Positions 60,871-64,000 of a DNA stretch of 64,000 nucleotides are shown piece by piece. Below the pieces are notes generated by a model. The model was not told the DNA's origin. It searched no databases and saw only the letters and a list, made by a program, of their open reading frames with translations. Position 1 is the stretch's first letter, and every line of letters starts with the position of its first letter. A program made the position numbers and the translations under genes. Origin of the DNA: Bdellovibrio bacteriovorus HD100 (GTDB taxonomy: Bacteria > Bdellovibrionota > Bdellovibrionia > Bdellovibrionales > Bdellovibrionaceae); the NCBI RefSeq assembly GCF_000196175.1, contig NC_005363.1, positions 2,046,001-2,110,000 on the forward strand, given 5' to 3'.

Positions 60871-61362
60871 ATGAGATTTCTGGCGGCGTTTTTTGTTTTC
60901 ATTATGGCCAGTTCTGGCTTGGCCAAAGAAATGCCCTCGACGGCTGTTTTCAAACGCCTGCCGACGGTGACTTTGGGAAAAAGCGATATCAAAACGCTGA
61001 AGGATCTTCAGGGCAAAGTCGTTCTGGTGGATTTCTGGGCTTCCTGGTGTGAGCCCTGCAAGGCGGCCCTGCCCCACTATAACAGTCTGTACAAGAAATA
61101 CCGCAGCCAGGGACTGGTCGTCATCGGCGTGAACGAGGACGAGGACCTTGCCGAGCGTGACGCCTTTCTTAAAACCGTGAAACTGGATTTTCCGCTGTTT
61201 CACGATCAGGGGCGACTGGTGCTGGAGGACTTCAAAGTCCTGGCTCTTCCGACGCTTTATGTATTTGATAAAAAGCTAAAGCCTGTGGTTTTTTATCGTG
61301 GTTACGATGAAAAAAACTCACAGGCTTTGGAAAAGAAAATTCAGGAACTTTTAAAACAGTGA
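60871..61362 (+). CDS. Periplasmic TlpA/ResA-like thioredoxin
   Basis: 163 residues starting directly after the kinase stop. A signal peptide (MRFLAAFFVFIMASSGLA) leads to a thioredoxin fold with active site WASWCEPCKAALP, then VVIGVNEDED and the cis-Pro loop LALPTLYVFD. It is of the TlpA/ResA type that reduces periplasmic disulfides, for example in cytochrome c maturation. The partner is not visible. Confidence 0.9.
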   Translation: MRFLAAFFVFIMASSGLAKEMPSTAVFKRLPTVTLGKSDIKTLKDLQGKVVLVDFWASWCEPCKAALPHYNSLYKKYRSQGLVVIGVNEDEDLAERDAFLKTVKLDFPLFHDQGRLVLEDFKVLALPTLYVFDKKLKPVVFYRGYDEKNSQALEKKIQELLKQ

Positions 61363-61363
61363 C

Positions 61364-62608
61364 TTATCTTTGGCTGAGCTTGGTTTCTGCAGGCGCAAGC
61401 CAAATGTCCACAATCTTTCCTTTTTTGATTTTCTTGCCGTCTTTATACCAGAAGTCCGCGCGCTCGCGGGCCTCGGCATAGGCGCCAATCGGAGTCACCA
61501 CGCCCTTTTCATAATTCAAAGAGATCTTGGTGACTTTGCTGTGCAGCGGGATCATCTCCTCTTTCTGGGAAATGCCATCGCCGTTTTTATCCTGCCACAT
61601 CACCAGTTTTTTGAATCCCTTGTCACGGTGATCAACCACGCCGTCTTTGTTGGTATCAAAGGCTCTTAGCACTTCAAATCCATTCACATCTGAAGCGTTG
61701 TCACCGAAAAGCTCGTCTTTTTGGTCAATCTTGCCGGACTTGTCACGATCCAGGGCCACGAACCAGCCTGGAGCATTGGCTTCAGGCCAGTGGGTTTTGC
61801 CAATCGGATTCAGCGGGAAGTCACTCATGTTGTTAAAGCTCGGTCTTTGATCATCAAAGAACACCATCAGAGGTGACCAGTACCCACCACAGAAGCCTGT
61901 TTCACCCGGGAAGGCCACGTTGATGTCCACCACCGATTTATCCGCTGACACTGAGATCCCACCAAAGGACGCTGTGATGGCACCGTCTTTACCCATGTAA
62001 TCACCGCATTTGCGGGTGGGTGTATAGGACGAATAACCATACTGTCCGTACACGGCGGCAGAGCCGTCACAGTTCACCTTTTGCACGAAGCTTGATGACT
62101 TCAGGGACACATCCCCTTTTTCAGGGATCATCACCTGACCCGAATCATCCACGCTGACCGAAGTTGGAATTTTGGTTTTCATCACCACGGCATTACCAAA
62201 CAACGCCGCCGAGCCCGACGCCCCGGTCACAACAAATTTATCCTGCGCCATGGGCGCTGGTGTGGACGTTGTCATCCCGGTTTTCAAAACCAGATCACTT
62301 GGGTAGTGCACGGTAAAGGCATAATCCCTGCCTCCCAGCACCAATGTGAATTGCGCAGTGATAATGGCTGATGCCGCCAGTGGATTTGTCACCCCCCGCA
62401 GATTCGTGGGGAAGCAGGAGTTGTTCAGGCGGACCGTCACAACATCTTTGGCCGAACGGCTGACCATTCCAGACGCCGGCGCCGCCGTCACTGTTTCCCC
62501 GGAACTGGCGCTGTTCACGGACATCGGGAAGTCTTTGTCTTCAGCCTGAGCCGCGCCAGAGATTAACATCCCTGCGATCAAGATCACTTTGAAATTGTTG
62601 TTCCCCAT
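61364..62608 (-). CDS. Exported protein with EF-hand calcium sites
   Basis: 414 residues from ATG 62608 behind GGGGGA. A signal peptide (MGNNNFKVILIAGMLISGAAQA) is followed by a Ser/Thr/Gly-rich beta domain (about 30-275). Toward the C-terminus are three DxDxDG-type loops: DRDKSGKID (about 288), DTNKDGVVD (about 317) and DKNGDGISQ (about 340). These fit EF-hand or dockerin-like calcium sites. The genes upstream on the same strand encode prepilins, so it may be a pilus-associated or pseudopilus-exported protein. Family not recognised. Confidence 0.75.
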   Translation of the reverse strand: MGNNNFKVILIAGMLISGAAQAEDKDFPMSVNSASSGETVTAAPASGMVSRSAKDVVTVRLNNSCFPTNLRGVTNPLAASAIITAQFTLVLGGRDYAFTVHYPSDLVLKTGMTTSTPAPMAQDKFVVTGASGSAALFGNAVVMKTKIPTSVSVDDSGQVMIPEKGDVSLKSSSFVQKVNCDGSAAVYGQYGYSSYTPTRKCGDYMGKDGAITASFGGISVSADKSVVDINVAFPGETGFCGGYWSPLMVFFDDQRPSFNNMSDFPLNPIGKTHWPEANAPGWFVALDRDKSGKIDQKDELFGDNASDVNGFEVLRAFDTNKDGVVDHRDKGFKKLVMWQDKNGDGISQKEEMIPLHSKVTKISLNYEKGVVTPIGAYAEARERADFWYKDGKKIKKGKIVDIWLAPAETKLSQR

Positions 62609-62627
62609 AATTTCCCCCAAACACCAA

Positions 62628-63614
62628 CTACAGACTTGCCGTCGTCGTTGTATTAACTTTCTTAACTTTAAAATAAATCATTCTTTTCAGAATCGAGTCG
62701 CGGCGAAGGCTTAACTCCTCCACCCGGTCCGCCAGCAGAACCGGAGTTCCCCAACCCCCGCCCGCATAGGCCACCTTGTACAGTCGCGCCATGCGCTTGC
62801 TGCTGCCGGTGTCCTTCATTTCTTCCAGATAGTACTTGATCAGATGAACCGCCCGCAGACGGATCAGGCTCTGGCCACCACCGATGGAAGGTGCCCGGCG
62901 CAGGAAAAGATCCGCTGAAGCCATATATTCGTCAGTCTCTGGATGTTTCATGTTCACAAGTGAACTGATACTGGAGTCTGAGACCGTCGTTATGCCATAG
63001 ACCGTTCCCACATAAATAGGACTGCGAGGAGGCACCTGCATGTTTGGCACCCCGCCGACCAGCGGGCGCAGGCGGGCTGGGGTATCCAGCATCACCGTGC
63101 GACCGTTGCTCCACATGGCGGGTCTTTGTGAAGCGACCTTGTCTTTGTAATTCAGGCCTTTAAACTCAAGACTTGCCGCCACGTTGAAGTCGTCCGGAGC
63201 CGGCCCCACTTCATAAGCCAGCACAGGGTCATAAACCAAGACACCGCCTGCCGCTACATCCTGGGTCATGATCACAAACTCTTTTCGTCCGGTGAGCTTC
63301 AGTGTGACTTCCCGTTCAAGACCATTTTTTATGGCATTGGCAGGAACATCCGGGTAGTAGTCAAAGAACTTCTTGCCGGAGTCATCCAGCACCGTGAGGT
63401 TGTTGTAGGATGGGTCGACGTTATTGAAGTCACCAAACAGAATACGCTCTGCCAGCTTGGTGTCGATGGAATCTTCAAGATCCTTCGTCATCTTGACCTG
63501 GTCCCGGGTGACAGACAGTTGCGTCGTCACCACAACACTGGTCAGAATGGCCACCAGGCCCACGCCGATCACTAGTTCGACTGCGGTTAAACCGCGATTG
63601 TTTAAGTTCTTCAT
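62628..63614 (-). CDS. Type IV prepilin-like protein (minor pilin/pseudopilin)
   Basis: 328 residues. The N-terminus MKNLNNRGLTAVELVIGVGLVAILTS-type is a class III signal: cleavage after Gly8, Leu1 of the mature chain, Glu5, then the hydrophobic alpha-1 helix. The remaining 290 residues are a large globular domain, longer than major pilins and similar in size to PulJ/GspK-like or PilW-like minor pilins. Its start overlaps the stop of the next prepilin gene by four bases. Confidence 0.85.
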   Translation of the reverse strand: MKNLNNRGLTAVELVIGVGLVAILTSVVVTTQLSVTRDQVKMTKDLEDSIDTKLAERILFGDFNNVDPSYNNLTVLDDSGKKFFDYYPDVPANAIKNGLEREVTLKLTGRKEFVIMTQDVAAGGVLVYDPVLAYEVGPAPDDFNVAASLEFKGLNYKDKVASQRPAMWSNGRTVMLDTPARLRPLVGGVPNMQVPPRSPIYVGTVYGITTVSDSSISSLVNMKHPETDEYMASADLFLRRAPSIGGGQSLIRLRAVHLIKYYLEEMKDTGSSKRMARLYKVAYAGGGWGTPVLLADRVEELSLRRDSILKRMIYFKVKKVNTTTTASL

Positions 63615-64000
63615 TTTGCACTCACCACGAAATGATAGTCTTTAAAGGCTTCACCCTTTTCGATCCAGGACTTGTGAGTCACACGCAATGTGACTTTATA
63701 AAGACCCCGAAACTCAGGATACGGCTGGATCACATAGCCATAGGTGCCCGCACAGGTGCCACAGTCCTTGCGCAAAGCGACCTTCCCGTTATCCCAGGCC
63801 ATCGGCAGTGTTTCCGGATTTAAAAGTTCAGAAACACTGCGGTTGGAGTCATAGTTGATTTGATAGTTTTCAACGCCCGACTTGATGTTTTCGGCGATGT
63901 CATTGACCTGCTTGTCCGTAGAGGACAGCAGCAGGGTGTTTTTGGTGGTGTTTCTCAGGGAAACCATGCCGCCAACAAAGGTCAGCCCCACCATCGTGAT
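63611..64000 (-). CDS. Prepilin-like protein (partial, start outside the window)
   Basis: The frame is open to the window edge; 129 codons are visible. The sequence begins in what looks like the alpha-1 helix (ITMVGLTFVGGMVSLRNTT) and continues with a helical spine and a small globular part with a Cys pair (DCGTCAGTYGYV). Position before another prepilin with an ATGA overlap supports a minor pilin/pseudopilin operon reading leftward. The signal peptide lies beyond base 64000. Confidence 0.7.
   Translation of the reverse strand: MTMVGLTFVGGMVSLRNTTKNTLLLSSTDKQVNDIAENIKSGVENYQINYDSNRSVSELLNPETLPMAWDNGKVALRKDCGTCAGTYGYVIQPYPEFRGLYKVTLRVTHKSWIEKGEAFKDYHFVVSAK

Overview
The window looks like chromosomal DNA of a Bdellovibrio-like predatory bacterium (Bdellovibrionota). 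This is inferred from gene content and style: many Sec-exported proteins without recognisable function, a complete OppDFABC peptide importer, prepilins, RNase Y, FadE, PilZ and two-component proteins, close packing with ATGA/TAATG overlaps, and moderate GC. No rRNA, tRNA, CRISPR array, IS element or phage module was found. Genus and species are not proven by anything seen here.

Layout. 1-9.4 kb: end of a DnaQ-type exonuclease-like gene, a sensor kinase split by a frameshift in an A9 run, a lone receiver protein, Lon protease, an SLC13/TrkA-C permease, a PilZ protein, a small Cys-rich secreted protein, a nitroreductase and an AI-2E-type permease. 9.4-17.5 kb: class I fumarase, a 470-base non-coding stretch holding a candidate multibranched RNA, an organophosphate-type MFS transporter, tandem universal stress protein, a Cys-rich LuxR-type regulator, a TetR regulator whose terminator hairpin contains the ribosome binding site of a nitronate monooxygenase-like gene, and a DUF4442 protein. 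17.7-32.8 kb: TauE/DUF1634, MFS, ArfB, OsmC, RNase Y, a receiver protein, a secreted PD-(D/E)XK-like nuclease candidate, a CNNM/CorC protein, a cation/proton antiporter facing a ClC channel, FadE, a low-complexity small exported protein and MutM.

33.0-38.3 kb is the most unusual block. Six genes on one strand encode exported proteins or sit inside their operon. At its centre is a Sec-exported protein with a pre-toxin 'TG'-like segment and a compact C-terminal toxin-like domain, overlapped by 4 bases by a small acidic cytosolic protein in the position of an immunity gene. Two coiled-coil exported proteins precede it. A lipoprotein and an exported protein with a hydrophobic Gly/Ala segment follow.

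38.3-50.7 kb: a membrane sensor kinase, a VC0807-like membrane protein, a dense array of inverted repeats with C9A8 tracts, a polyproline/Gly-rich exported protein, SohB, then OppD-F-A-B-C (OppC carries an extra domain), a family 3-like solute-binding protein, and TatA with a palindromic promoter. 50.8-64 kb: an AlkB-type di-iron oxygenase, GDPD phosphodiesterase, an AsmA-like protein, GreA, two convergent BFD-type 2Fe-2S proteins, glyoxalase II, a TIGR01777 epimerase fused to SRPBCC beside a photolyase, an ABC1/UbiB kinase, a TlpA-like thioredoxin, an EF-hand exported protein and two prepilins.

Two intrinsic terminators (15990-16030 and 50743-50791) physically include the translation start region of the next gene. 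This recurring arrangement could couple read-through to start-site accessibility.
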